Source: Jiella mangrovi (GTDB lineage Bacteria; Pseudomonadota; Alphaproteobacteria; Rhizobiales; Rhizobiaceae). From it: a DNA stretch of 64,000 nucleotides. This document shows, piece by piece, positions 33,710 through 42,017 of the stretch. A program made the translations under genes and the position numbers. The DNA is taken from NCBI RefSeq assembly GCF_017815135.1, contig NZ_JAGJCF010000011.1:62001-126000 (forward strand). Direction: 5' to 3'. How positions within the stretch are numbered: position 1 is the stretch's first letter; each line of letters begins with the position of its first letter. A model generated the notes under the pieces. The model was given only the letters and a program-made list of their open reading frames with translations. It was not told where the DNA came from and made no database searches.

Positions 33710-34570
33710 ATGAACCGCCTCTTCACTCTTTCCCGCCGCGCCGTCCTCGGGGCCGCCATCGCCGGTCTCGCAGCCACCGCAGCTCAGCCGGTCATGGCCC
33801 AGGACGCGCTCGAAAAGCTGATGGAGAAGGGCGAGGTCCGGATCGCCATCGGCAACGAGCCTCCCTACACCGAGCTGAAGTCCGATGGCACCGTCACGGG
33901 CGCTGCGCCCGACGTTGCCCGCGCCGTGTTCAAGAAGCTCGGCATCGACAAGCTCGATCCGGTCGTGTCCGAATATGGCGCGATGATCCCCGGCCTTCAG
34001 GCCGGCCGCTTCGACGCCGTCACCGCCGGCCTGTTCATGAAGCCCCAGCGCTGCAACGCCGTCGCCTATTCCGAGCCGGTGCTGTGTGACGCCGAGGCGT
34101 TCCTGGTGAAGGAAGGCAACCCGAAGAAGCTGACGACCTTCAAGTCGATTGCCGAAAGCTCCGACGCCACCATCGGCGCGCCGGGCGGCGGCACCGAGGA
34201 GCGGCTGGCCCTCGAAGCCGGCGTGCCGCGCAGCCGCGTCATCGTCGTGCCGGACACGCAGAGCGGCCTGACCATGCTGCAGCAGGGCCGGATCGACGTC
34301 TATTCGCTGCCCGTCCTGTCGATCAACTCGCTCGCCAAGAAGGCCGGCGGCGGCGTCGAGGTCGTGGCGCCGGTCGAGGATTCGCCCATCGCCTGCGACG
34401 GCGCGGCCTTCCGCAAGGACCAGACCGATCTGCGCGACGCCTTCGACAAGGCGCTGGCGGAGCTGAAGGAATCCGGCGAATTCGCCAAGCTCATCGAGCC
34501 CTACGGCTTCTCGGCCAAGGCGGCGATGAAGACCTCCCGCGAAAAGCTCTGCTCGGCCTCGGCGGAGTAA
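33710..34570 (+). CDS. ehuB: Ectoine/hydroxyectoine ABC transporter substrate-binding protein EhuB
   Basis: 286 residues, periplasmic. The N-terminal leader has an arginine pair (SRRAVLGAAIAGL, 8-20) and ends at MAQD; it could be a Tat or Sec signal. The mature part is a class II binding protein with EPPYTELKSDG near 49-59 for ligand contact, and TAGLFMKPQRC around the hinge. Its aromatic-lined site binds ectoine and hydroxyectoine. A 329-bp gap containing repeat copy C separates it from ehuC. Confidence 0.87.
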   Translation: MNRLFTLSRRAVLGAAIAGLAATAAQPVMAQDALEKLMEKGEVRIAIGNEPPYTELKSDGTVTGAAPDVARAVFKKLGIDKLDPVVSEYGAMIPGLQAGRFDAVTAGLFMKPQRCNAVAYSEPVLCDAEAFLVKEGNPKKLTTFKSIAESSDATIGAPGGGTEERLALEAGVPRSRVIVVPDTQSGLTMLQQGRIDVYSLPVLSINSLAKKAGGGVEVVAPVEDSPIACDGAAFRKDQTDLRDAFDKALAELKESGEFAKLIEPYGFSAKAAMKTSREKLCSASAE

Positions 34571-34664
34571 GAGGCGGGCGCGGCGGCCAGGTGGCCCCGG
34601 TCGGCGGGTTGTCGACCCAGGCCCAGGCCATTTTCGCCAAAAGATGTCGACGAAGTTGAAACTT

Positions 34665-34791
34665 CGTCATTCTAGGGCTCCGTCCCGAGAATCCAGGGGC
34701 GGCGGACGCAGCGCTGGACGCTTCCCCAATTACAGCTGAGACCGAGTGCTCGACGATTCCTGGATTCCCGGGACGGGGCCCGAGAATGACG
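34665..34791. repeat. 127-bp intergenic inverted-repeat element, copy C (related family)
   Basis: Left arm from 34665 (CGTCATTCTAGGGCTCCGTC then CCGAGAATCCAGG) and right arm ending at 34791 (CCTGGATTCCCGGGACGGGG then CCCGAGAATGACG) are inverse copies with few mismatches. It resembles copies A and B in its CGTCAT-C-T-x-GGGC ends but not in its interior. It separates ehuB from ehuC within one operon. The rest of 34571-34899 shows nothing recognisable. Confidence 0.85.
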
Positions 34792-34899
34792 GGGCTGTTG
34801 GGCTGGCGCCTCAAGCTCTGACGATCCGGATGTCCCGCGATATTCATCGCCGACGAGACTGTTCGAAACCAACACCAACCTTCAAGGATCCCGACCTTC

Positions 34900-35559
34900 A
34901 TGGAGATGTGGCTCGGCTACATGCAGCTCATCCTTCAGGGTGCCTGGATCACCGTCCAGCTCACCGCCTATGGCTGCGCCTTCGCACTCGTCGTCGCAAT
35001 CCTCGCCGGTCTCGGCCGGATCTCGCGCTTTGCCGCGCTGCGCTGGCTCTCCGTCGGCTACATCGAGTTCTTTCGTGGCACCTCGATCTTCGTGCAGCTG
35101 TTCTGGATCTATTACGTCCTGCCGCTGATGGGCTTCACCCTGAGCCCTATGCAGGCCGGCGTTCTCGCTCTCGGCCTCAATGTCGGGGCCTATGGCGCCG
35201 AGGTGGTGCGCAGTGCCATTCAGGCCGTGGACGGTGGGCAGAATGAGGCTGCCGTCGCGGTCAATCTGACGCGCTTTCAGACCATGCGCCACATCATCCT
35301 GCCCCAGGCCTTCGTCATCATGCTGCCGACCTTCGGCAACAACGCCATCGAGCTTCTCAAGGGCACGGCGATCGTCTCCTTGATCTCGCTCTCCGACATG
35401 ACCTTCCAGGCGCAGGTCGTGCGCGCCCAGACCGGCAACACGGCCGTGCCCTTCATCACAATCCTCGTCCTCTATTTCGCCATCGCCTCGGTCATCAGTT
35501 TTGGAGTGCGATCCCTGGAAAAGCGCCTGACGCGCGGCCTCGACGGCGTGCGGGCTTAA
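34900..35559 (+). CDS. ehuC: Ectoine/hydroxyectoine ABC transporter permease EhuC
   Basis: 219 residues with five membrane helices, typical of the HisM/GlnP permease group. The motif FFRGTSIFVQLFWIYY near 52-67 and the EAA-like loop NEAAVAVNLTRFQTMRHIILP near 112-132 identify the family. It forms a heterodimer with EhuD. The start is an ATG at 34900, with AAGGATC about 13 bases upstream. It follows repeat copy C, and ehuD begins 15 bases after its stop. Confidence 0.87.
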   Translation: MEMWLGYMQLILQGAWITVQLTAYGCAFALVVAILAGLGRISRFAALRWLSVGYIEFFRGTSIFVQLFWIYYVLPLMGFTLSPMQAGVLALGLNVGAYGAEVVRSAIQAVDGGQNEAAVAVNLTRFQTMRHIILPQAFVIMLPTFGNNAIELLKGTAIVSLISLSDMTFQAQVVRAQTGNTAVPFITILVLYFAIASVISFGVRSLEKRLTRGLDGVRA

Positions 35560-35574
35560 AGGAAGGGATCGACC

Positions 35575-36252
35575 ATGGATTGGGACTGGCAATTCGTCTG
35601 GCAGATCCTGCCGACCCTCGCCGAGGGCGCCAAGATCACCATCATCGCGACGCTGCTCGGCTATGTGCTGGCGGTCGTTCTCGGCCTCCTTCTGGCGATC
35701 ATGCGGCGCTCGCACAACGGCTTCGTCTCGAAACCGACCGCCGGTTTCGTCGAGTTCGTGCGCGGCACGCCGCTGCTGGTGCAGCTCTATTTCCTGTTCT
35801 ACATCCTGCCCGAGGCAGGCATCACGCTGGCGCCGCTCGTTGCCGGTGTCATCGGGCTCGGCCTGCATTATGCGACCTATACGTCCGAAGTGTACCGCGC
35901 CGGTATCGACAACGTGCCGCGCGGCCAGTGGGAGGCGGCGAAGGCCTGCAACTTCACCACCCGCCAGACCTGGCGCCACATCGTCCTGCCTCAGGCGATC
36001 ATGCCCGTCATCCCGGCGCTGGCGAACTATCTGATCGCCATGTTCAAGGAAACGCCGCTCCTGTCGGCGATCACCGTCCTCGAACTGATGAACCAGGCCC
36101 GCTCGATCGCCAACTACAACTATCGCTATGTCGAGCCGATCACCCTTGTCGGCGTTTTCTTCCTGGTGATCAGCCTGATTTCGGTGGTGGGCGTCAAATA
36201 TCTCGAGCGCCGTTTCGGCGCTTACGGCAAACGCGGGCGGGCGGCATCATGA
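35575..36252 (+). CDS. ehuD: Ectoine/hydroxyectoine ABC transporter permease EhuD
   Basis: 225 residues, five membrane helices. FVRGTPLLVQLYFLFYILP near 60-78 and the loop QWEAAKACNFTTRQTWRHIV are the polar-amino-acid permease motifs. It lies 15 bases after ehuC with GGAAGGGA upstream, and its stop overlaps the eutA start by ATGA, which links uptake and degradation genes in one message. Confidence 0.87.
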   Translation: MDWDWQFVWQILPTLAEGAKITIIATLLGYVLAVVLGLLLAIMRRSHNGFVSKPTAGFVEFVRGTPLLVQLYFLFYILPEAGITLAPLVAGVIGLGLHYATYTSEVYRAGIDNVPRGQWEAAKACNFTTRQTWRHIVLPQAIMPVIPALANYLIAMFKETPLLSAITVLELMNQARSIANYNYRYVEPITLVGVFFLVISLISVVGVKYLERRFGAYGKRGRAAS

Positions 36253-37025
36253 CGGCGATGCGCGAGCTCGGCCCGGACGCCGTGACGCTGGACGAACGCC
36301 CGATCGCCAGACGGATCGGCCTGATCCTGCTCGACACCGATCATACGACGGAGACGGATTTTGCCCGTCTCGTCGCCTCCGGCGAGATCGGGGTCTATGC
36401 TGCGCGGGTCGCCTACGCCAATCCGACGACGCCCGAAAATCTCATGGCCATGCGGCCGCGTCTCGCCAAGGCAGCGGCGGCGATCCTGCCCGGGAGCGAA
36501 CTCGACGCGATCTGCTTTTCCTGTTCGTCCGCCTCGGCGGTGATCGGCGACGATACTGTGCGTGATGCGATCCGCGCGGGCAAGCCGGGCGTTGCCGTCA
36601 TCACGCCGGCACTTGCGGCCGCCAACGCTCTTGCAGCCCTCGGTGCGCGGAAGATCGCCATGCTGACCCCCTATCTCGCCGAGACCACCCGGCCGCTCGC
36701 CGCCTATATGCAGGCCAAGGGCTTCCACCTTGCCGGCGTCACCTGCCTCGGCTTCGACGACGATCGCGAGATGGCCCGCATCTCGCCCGCCTCGCTGGTC
36801 GAGGCGGCGGTGGCAGCGACGCCCGACGATGCCGAAGCGCTCTTCATCTCCTGCACGGCCCTTCGCGCGGTCTCGGTCGTCGCCAAAATCGAGGCGAGGA
36901 TCGGCCGACCGGTCGTCACCTCCAACCAGGCGACGGCCTGGGAGTGCCTGTCCCTTTGCGGCGCCACGGCCGATCCGGCCAGAGCGGGCCGGCTCTTCGC
37001 CCTCGACCGGCCAAAAGCGGCTTGA
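36249..37025 (+). CDS. eutA: Ectoine utilization protein EutA (Asp/Glu racemase fold)
   Basis: 258 residues. The protein has the Asp/Glu-racemase or maleate-isomerase fold, with cysteines in CFSCSSASAV near 88-97 and FISCTALRAV near 200-209 at the two catalytic positions. In the eut operon EutA works with EutB and EutC to convert 5-hydroxyectoine to ectoine, probably acting on stereochemistry; the exact step is not firmly known. The ATG overlaps the ehuD stop, and eutB starts 7 bases after its own stop. Confidence 0.83.
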   Translation: MTAMRELGPDAVTLDERPIARRIGLILLDTDHTTETDFARLVASGEIGVYAARVAYANPTTPENLMAMRPRLAKAAAAILPGSELDAICFSCSSASAVIGDDTVRDAIRAGKPGVAVITPALAAANALAALGARKIAMLTPYLAETTRPLAAYMQAKGFHLAGVTCLGFDDDREMARISPASLVEAAVAATPDDAEALFISCTALRAVSVVAKIEARIGRPVVTSNQATAWECLSLCGATADPARAGRLFALDRPKAA

Positions 37026-37032
37026 TCGTTTC

Positions 37033-38019
37033 ATGGAAGCCGTCACGATTTCCGCCATCGAAGCCGCCGCCGACCGGATTGCCGGCCATGTCCGCCGCAC
37101 GCCGATGGCGAATTCGGCCTCGCTCTCCGAACTCTGCGGCGCGCCGGTTCATCTGAAGCTGGAGCATTGGCAAGAGACCGGTGCCTTCAAGCTGCGCGGC
37201 GCGACCAATGCCGTGCTTTCGCTGAGCGATGAAGAGCGGGCGCGCGGCGTCGTCGCGGCCTCCACCGGCAATCACGGCCGGGCGCTCGCCCATGCGGCGA
37301 AGAAGGCCGGCGCGCGCTGCACCGTCTCAATGTCGAAGCTAGTGCCGCAGAACAAGCTCGACGCCATTGCCGCGCTCGGCGCCGAGATCCGCATCGTCGG
37401 AAACAGCCAGGACGACGCGCAGATCGAGGTCGACCGGCTGGCGCGCGAGGACGGCATGGTGCCGCTGCCGCCCTTCGATCACCCCGACATCATCGCCGGC
37501 CAGGGCACGATCGGCCTCGAGATTGTGAAGGATCTGCCCGATGCCGAGACGGTTCTCGTGCCCCTCTCCGGGGGCGGGCTGATCGCCGGCGTGGCGGCGG
37601 CAATCAAGGCGCAAGCGCCGGGCACGCGGATCGTCGGCATCTCCATGGCGCGCGGCGCGGCGATGCAGGCGAGCCTTGCCGCCGGTCATCCGGTCGAGGT
37701 GAAGGAGCTGCCGACGCTGGCCGATTCCCTCGGCGGCGGCATCGGCCTCGACAACCGCCTGACCTTTCAGATGGTGCGCGACCTCGTCGATGAGGTCGTG
37801 CTGCTCACCGAAGCCGAGATCGCGGCGGGCATGCGCCACGCTTACTTTCAGGAGCGCGAAATCCTCGAAGGCGGTGCCGCCGTCGGCATTGCCGCTCTCC
37901 TCGCGGGCAAGGTCGAGGCGCGCGGGCCCATCGTCGCGCTTTTGTCCGGTCGCAACGTCGCCATGGACCTACACGCCCGTATCATGGCCGGGGCAAACGG
38001 GTTGGAGGAGGCCGCTTGA
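37033..38019 (+). CDS. eutB: Hydroxyectoine utilization dehydratase EutB
   Basis: 328 residues, threonine-dehydratase fold. Lys53 in ETGAFKLRGA binds PLP, STGNHGRALA near 84-93 binds the substrate carboxylate, and LSGGGLIAGV near 178-187 the phosphate. It is thought to dehydrate hydroxyectoine during its conversion to ectoine. Its stop shares one base with the eutC start (TGATG). A generic serine/threonine dehydratase is the alternative, but the operon makes EutB the better name. Confidence 0.86.
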   Translation: MEAVTISAIEAAADRIAGHVRRTPMANSASLSELCGAPVHLKLEHWQETGAFKLRGATNAVLSLSDEERARGVVAASTGNHGRALAHAAKKAGARCTVSMSKLVPQNKLDAIAALGAEIRIVGNSQDDAQIEVDRLAREDGMVPLPPFDHPDIIAGQGTIGLEIVKDLPDAETVLVPLSGGGLIAGVAAAIKAQAPGTRIVGISMARGAAMQASLAAGHPVEVKELPTLADSLGGGIGLDNRLTFQMVRDLVDEVVLLTEAEIAAGMRHAYFQEREILEGGAAVGIAALLAGKVEARGPIVALLSGRNVAMDLHARIMAGANGLEEAA

Positions 38020-39011
38020 TGCCGCAGATCCGTATTCTCACAGAGGCCGAGCTGCGCCAGTTCGTCAGCCTCGACATCGAAACCATCGACGCCATCGAGG
38101 CGGCGTTTGCCGCGCTGGCGACGAAGCCGGTGGCGATGCCGCCGATCATGCGGCTCGACATTCCCGAGCATCGCGGCGAGGTGGACGTGAAGACCGCCTA
38201 TGTGCCGGGCTTGTCCGGCTTCGCGATCAAGGTCAGCCCGGGCTTCTTCGACAATCCAAAGCTCGGCCTTCCGAGCGTCAACGGCCTGATGATGCTGATG
38301 TCCTCGACGACCGGCCTCGTCGAAGCGCTGTTCCTCGACAATGGCTATCTGACCGACGTCCGGACCGCTGCTGCCGGTGCCGTCGCCGCCCGCCATCTGG
38401 CGCGCTCGGACGCCTCGGTCGCGGCGATCTTCGGCGCCGGCGTCCAGGCGCGGCTGCAGCTTGAGGCGCTGACGCTTGTGCGTCCGATCCGCGAGGCGCG
38501 GATCTGGGCGCGCGATGCCGCCAAGGCGTCGAAGGCGGCGACCGAGCTGACCGAGGCCCTGGGTTTCAAGGTGACGGCGCATGCCGATCCCCACGCGGCC
38601 ATCGATGGTGCCGAGATTATCGTAACCACCACGCCTTCCGAAACGCCGATCCTGACGGCCGACTGGCTCCAGCCCGGCCAGCATGTCACCGCCATGGGCT
38701 CCGACGCGGAGCACAAGAACGAGATCGATCCGGCCGCCCTCGCCCGCGCCGACCTTTATGTCGCCGACAGCCTGAACCAGACGCGACGGCTGGGTGAGCT
38801 GCACCATGCCATCGCGGCCGGGCTCATTACGGCGAACGAGGGTTTTCCCGAACTCGGTCAGATCGTTGCCGGCCTTTGTGAAGGTCGAACCTCCCATGAC
38901 GCCATCACCCTCGCCGACCTGACCGGAACCGGCGTTCAGGACACGGCGATCGCGACCCTCACCCATGCCCGCGCGCTTGCCAGCGATCGTGGCACACAGT
39001 TCAACACCTGA
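38019..39011 (+). CDS. eutC: Ectoine utilization protein EutC (ornithine cyclodeaminase family)
   Basis: 330 residues with the ornithine cyclodeaminase/mu-crystallin fold. VDVKTAYVPG near 53-62, the FGAGVQARLQLEAL block near 138-151 (NAD site) and AMGSDAEHKNEID near 226-238 are conserved. With EutB it would reduce the dehydrated intermediate to ectoine. ATG 38019 couples to the eutB stop; a TTG three bases earlier is in frame but less likely. eutD starts 16 bases downstream. Confidence 0.86.
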   Translation: MPQIRILTEAELRQFVSLDIETIDAIEAAFAALATKPVAMPPIMRLDIPEHRGEVDVKTAYVPGLSGFAIKVSPGFFDNPKLGLPSVNGLMMLMSSTTGLVEALFLDNGYLTDVRTAAAGAVAARHLARSDASVAAIFGAGVQARLQLEALTLVRPIREARIWARDAAKASKAATELTEALGFKVTAHADPHAAIDGAEIIVTTTPSETPILTADWLQPGQHVTAMGSDAEHKNEIDPAALARADLYVADSLNQTRRLGELHHAIAAGLITANEGFPELGQIVAGLCEGRTSHDAITLADLTGTGVQDTAIATLTHARALASDRGTQFNT

Positions 39012-39027
39012 CAGGAAAGACGGCCCG

Positions 39028-40209
39028 ATGGCGGCGCCCCAGCTCAAATTCACCCGCGAGGAATATGCCGCGCGGCTTGCCAAGACCCGAAAGGCCATGG
39101 CGGCCAAGGGCGTCGATGCCCTCTGGGTCTCCGACCCCTCCAACATGGCCTGGCTGACGGGCTATGACGGCTGGTCCTTCTATGTCCATCAGGGCGTGCT
39201 CGTGCCGCCGGAGGGCGAGCCGATCTGGTTCGGCCGCGGCCAGGACGGCAATGGCGCCAAGCGCACCGCCTATATCGGCCACGACAACATCGTCGGCTAT
39301 GCCGACCATTATGTCCAGTCGACCGAGCGCCACCCGATGCAGGCGCTGTCGGCGCTGATCAAGGATCGCGGTCTTGATCGCATGACCATCGGCGTCGAGA
39401 TGGACAATTACTGGTTCTCGGCCGCCGCCTTTGAGACCATGCGCCGCGAACTGCCCGAGGCGCGCTTCGTCGACGCGACGGCGCTGGTCAACTGGCAGCG
39501 CGCGGAAAAGAGCCCGCAGGAGCTCGACTACATGCGCATCGCCGGGCGCATCGTCGGCAAGATGCACGAGCGGATCGTCGAGAAGATCGAGCCCGGCATG
39601 CGCAAGAACGATCTCGTCGCCGAGATCTATGATGCCGGCACGCGCGGCGTCGACGGTTACGGCGGCGACTATCCGGCGATCGTGCCGCTGCTACCATCGG
39701 GCGCCGACGCTTCCGCGCCGCATCTCACCTGGGACGACCGGCCGATGCAGACCGGCGAAGGCACATTCTTCGAGATCGCCGGCTGCTACAACCGCTATCA
39801 CTGCCCCTTGTCGCGCACGGTCTTTCTCGGCAAGCCAAGCCAGGCCTTCCTCGACGCCGAGAAGGCGACGCTGGAAGGCATGGAGGCCGGCCTCGAAGCC
39901 GCAAAGCCCGGAAACACCTGCGAAGACATCGCGAATGGCTTCTTCGCGGTCCTGAAGAAATACGGGATCATCAAGGACAACCGCACCGGCTATCCCATCG
40001 GTCTCAGCTATCCGCCGGACTGGGGCGAGCGGACCATGAGCCTTCGCCCCGGCGACAAGACGGTGCTGAAGCCCGGCATGACCTTCCATTTCATGACCGG
40101 CCTGTGGCTCGAGGACATGGGCCTCGAGATCACCGAGAGCCTCGCCATCACAGAGACCGGCTACGAACTCCTCGCCGACGTGCCGCGCAAGCTCTTCGTG
40201 AAGGACTGA
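39028..40209 (+). CDS. eutD: Ectoine hydrolase EutD/DoeA (M24 peptidase fold)
   Basis: 393 residues, creatinase-type N domain (1-150) and pita-bread M24 domain (160-385). WLTGYDGWSFYVHQG near 43-57 is a strong EutD signature. The C-terminal domain contains FFEIAGCYNRYHCPLSRT and FHFMTG at catalytic positions. The enzyme opens the ectoine ring to N-acetyl-diaminobutyrate. An in-frame start at 38965 within eutC is less likely, as AGGAAAG lies just before 39028. Confidence 0.88.
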   Translation: MAAPQLKFTREEYAARLAKTRKAMAAKGVDALWVSDPSNMAWLTGYDGWSFYVHQGVLVPPEGEPIWFGRGQDGNGAKRTAYIGHDNIVGYADHYVQSTERHPMQALSALIKDRGLDRMTIGVEMDNYWFSAAAFETMRRELPEARFVDATALVNWQRAEKSPQELDYMRIAGRIVGKMHERIVEKIEPGMRKNDLVAEIYDAGTRGVDGYGGDYPAIVPLLPSGADASAPHLTWDDRPMQTGEGTFFEIAGCYNRYHCPLSRTVFLGKPSQAFLDAEKATLEGMEAGLEAAKPGNTCEDIANGFFAVLKKYGIIKDNRTGYPIGLSYPPDWGERTMSLRPGDKTVLKPGMTFHFMTGLWLEDMGLEITESLAITETGYELLADVPRKLFVKD

Positions 40210-40214
40210 CGATC

Positions 40215-41231
40215 ATGTTCGGACCCGAACCCATCGCCGAACTGCCGCCCTCGCCCGTCGTCGCCAAGGTCGAGTTCGAGGCCGATGGCATCCATCACGG
40301 CTATCTCCGGATGCCCTACAGCCGCGACGATAGCGCCTGGGGCTCGATCCTGACGCCGATCACCGTCGCGAAGAACGGCGACGGGCCGACGGCGCTTGTG
40401 ACCGGGGGCAATCACGGCGACGAATATGAAGGGCCGATCGCGCTCTTCGATCTCGCCCGCAATCTCGATCTGTCGGACGTCTCGGGGCGGATCATCATCG
40501 TCCCGGCGCTGAACTATCCGGCCTTTCGCGCCGGCACGCGCACCTCGCCGATCGACAAGGGCAATCTCAACCGCTCCTTTCCGGGGCGGCCTTTCGGACA
40601 GCCGACCGAGAAGATCGCCGACTTCGTCACCCGCAATCTCCTGCCGATGGCGGACATCGTCCTCGACTTTCATTCCGGCGGCAAGACGCTCGACTTCCTG
40701 CCGTTTGCGGCAGCCCACATCCTCGACGACAAAAAGCAGGAGGCGGCCTGCTTTGCCGCCGTCAGGGCGTTCGGCGCGCCCTATTCGGTGAAGATGCTGG
40801 AGATCGACGCCGTCGGCATGTTCGACACCACGGCCGAAGCGATGGGCAAGGTCTTCGTGACGACCGAACTCGGCGGCGGCGGCACGGCGAGCGCCCGCAC
40901 GGCGGGTATCGCCAAGCGCGGCGTCAGGGACGTCCTGCGCCATGCCGGCATCCTCAAGGGCGAGCCGGAGATCCGCGAGACCCGCTGGCTCGACATGCCG
41001 GACGACCGCTGCTTCACCTTCTCGGAAATCGACGGGCTGATGGAGCCGCTGGTCGATCTCGGCGAACCGGTGAAAAAAGGCCAGCCGATCGGCCGATCCT
41101 GGCCGATCGACCGCACCGGCGAGGAACCCTACACCTATACCGCCAAGATGGACGGCATCCTCGTCGCCAGGCACTTCCCGGGCCTCGTCAAGGCCGGCGA
41201 CTGCATCGCCGTTCTCGGCGTGCTCGGTTGA
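40215..41231 (+). CDS. eutE: N2-acetyl-L-2,4-diaminobutanoate deacetylase EutE/DoeB
   Basis: 338 residues, succinylglutamate desuccinylase/aspartoacylase (M14-like) fold. GGNHGDEYEGP near 62-72 carries the zinc His and Glu, and LDFHSGGKTLDF near 151-162 the third ligand. It removes acetate from N-acetyl-diaminobutyrate, giving the substrate of the Atf transaminase. The ATG lies 5 bases after the eutD stop. It is the last gene of the plus-strand ectoine operon, which ends at the hairpin 41270-41295. Confidence 0.88.
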   Translation: MFGPEPIAELPPSPVVAKVEFEADGIHHGYLRMPYSRDDSAWGSILTPITVAKNGDGPTALVTGGNHGDEYEGPIALFDLARNLDLSDVSGRIIIVPALNYPAFRAGTRTSPIDKGNLNRSFPGRPFGQPTEKIADFVTRNLLPMADIVLDFHSGGKTLDFLPFAAAHILDDKKQEAACFAAVRAFGAPYSVKMLEIDAVGMFDTTAEAMGKVFVTTELGGGGTASARTAGIAKRGVRDVLRHAGILKGEPEIRETRWLDMPDDRCFTFSEIDGLMEPLVDLGEPVKKGQPIGRSWPIDRTGEEPYTYTAKMDGILVARHFPGLVKAGDCIAVLGVLG

Positions 41232-41269
41232 CGGAGATCGCCAGAGGCCCGAGCGAAGGTCAAAGTGAC

Positions 41270-41295
41270 GTCCCGCGCCTTTGAAGGCGCGGGAC
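41270..41295. terminator. Perfect hairpin between convergent ectoine and nicotinate operons
   Basis: GTCCCGCGCC (41270-41279), six-base loop TTTGAA, GGCGCGGGAC (41286-41295): a perfect 10-bp GC-rich stem. It lies 39 bases after the eutE stop and 9 bases from the nicF stop on the other strand, so it can serve both transcripts. No T run follows on either side, so termination may be Rho-dependent or the hairpin may act as a 3' end stabiliser. Confidence 0.55.
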
Positions 41296-41303
41296 CGGCG
41301 ACC

Positions 41304-41933
41304 TCAACTTTCGGCGATGCCTTGCAGCCAGGCGAGCACGTCCGCGCTATCGGTCACGTCAGCGTATTTCTGGCCCATGTCGTAGAGATTGGCGTCGTGT
41401 GGGGCCTTCGCCCGGTCGGCGCAGCAATCGGCCGGCACGAGCGTGTTGAAGCCGGACTGCACCGCATCGACGACGCTCGCCCTGACGCAGCCGGACGTCG
41501 TCGCGCCGGTGACGACGAGGGTGTCGACGCCGGCACCGGTGAGAATGGCCGCAAGGTTGGTGCCGAAGAAGGCCGACGCGCCGTGCTTGACGATGAGGGC
41601 GTCCGCGTCGGTCATGCCGCAACGCTCGTCGATCTCGACGAGACGCGTTCCGATCTTCAGTGCCGCCATGCCCGTCGCCTTCTTCAGCCAGGGCAGGCTT
41701 TCGGCTTCGAGCGGCGTGTAGGCGATGGTCGTATAGATCACCGGCATTCCGGCGTCGCGGGCGAAATCGGTCAGCCGGCGCGTCGCGGCGATTTCGGCGG
41801 TCATGTCGGCCGCGGTCGGATATTGCGTATCGGAAAAGCCGTAGGAGAAGTCGACGACGAGGATCGCCGGCTTTGTCCCGCGGGGAACGCTCGCACCGAA
41901 GCCGGCGTCCTTGTAGACGGTTTCCTGGGTCAT
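41304..41933 (-). CDS. nicF: Maleamate amidohydrolase NicF (isochorismatase fold)
   Basis: 209 residues. The triad Asp29 (VVDFSYGF), Lys117 (IVKHGASAFFG) and Cys149 (TGATTSGCVRASV) is intact. The segment GATTSGCVRAS is typical of the N-carbamoylsarcosine/maleamate amidohydrolase branch. It hydrolyses maleamate to maleate and ammonia, the fifth step of nicotinate degradation. It is the last gene of the nicE-D-X-F operon, 84 bases after nicX. Confidence 0.87.
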   Translation of the reverse strand: MTQETVYKDAGFGASVPRGTKPAILVVDFSYGFSDTQYPTAADMTAEIAATRRLTDFARDAGMPVIYTTIAYTPLEAESLPWLKKATGMAALKIGTRLVEIDERCGMTDADALIVKHGASAFFGTNLAAILTGAGVDTLVVTGATTSGCVRASVVDAVQSGFNTLVPADCCADRAKAPHDANLYDMGQKYADVTDSADVLAWLQGIAES

Positions 41934-42017
41934 GCGGCTTTCCGGCAGATCGGGTGGAGGATGTTGGCGTAAGTCCGCCGCGACCCGGTGAGGCCGCGGC
42001 GGAAGTCGGCGAGACGC

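Noticed and set aside
23544-34791. Palindromic repeats as CRISPR or insertion-sequence ends
   Set aside because: There are only isolated copies with no regular spacers, no cas genes, no transposase gene nearby and no visible target duplication. They are better described as intergenic inverted-repeat elements.
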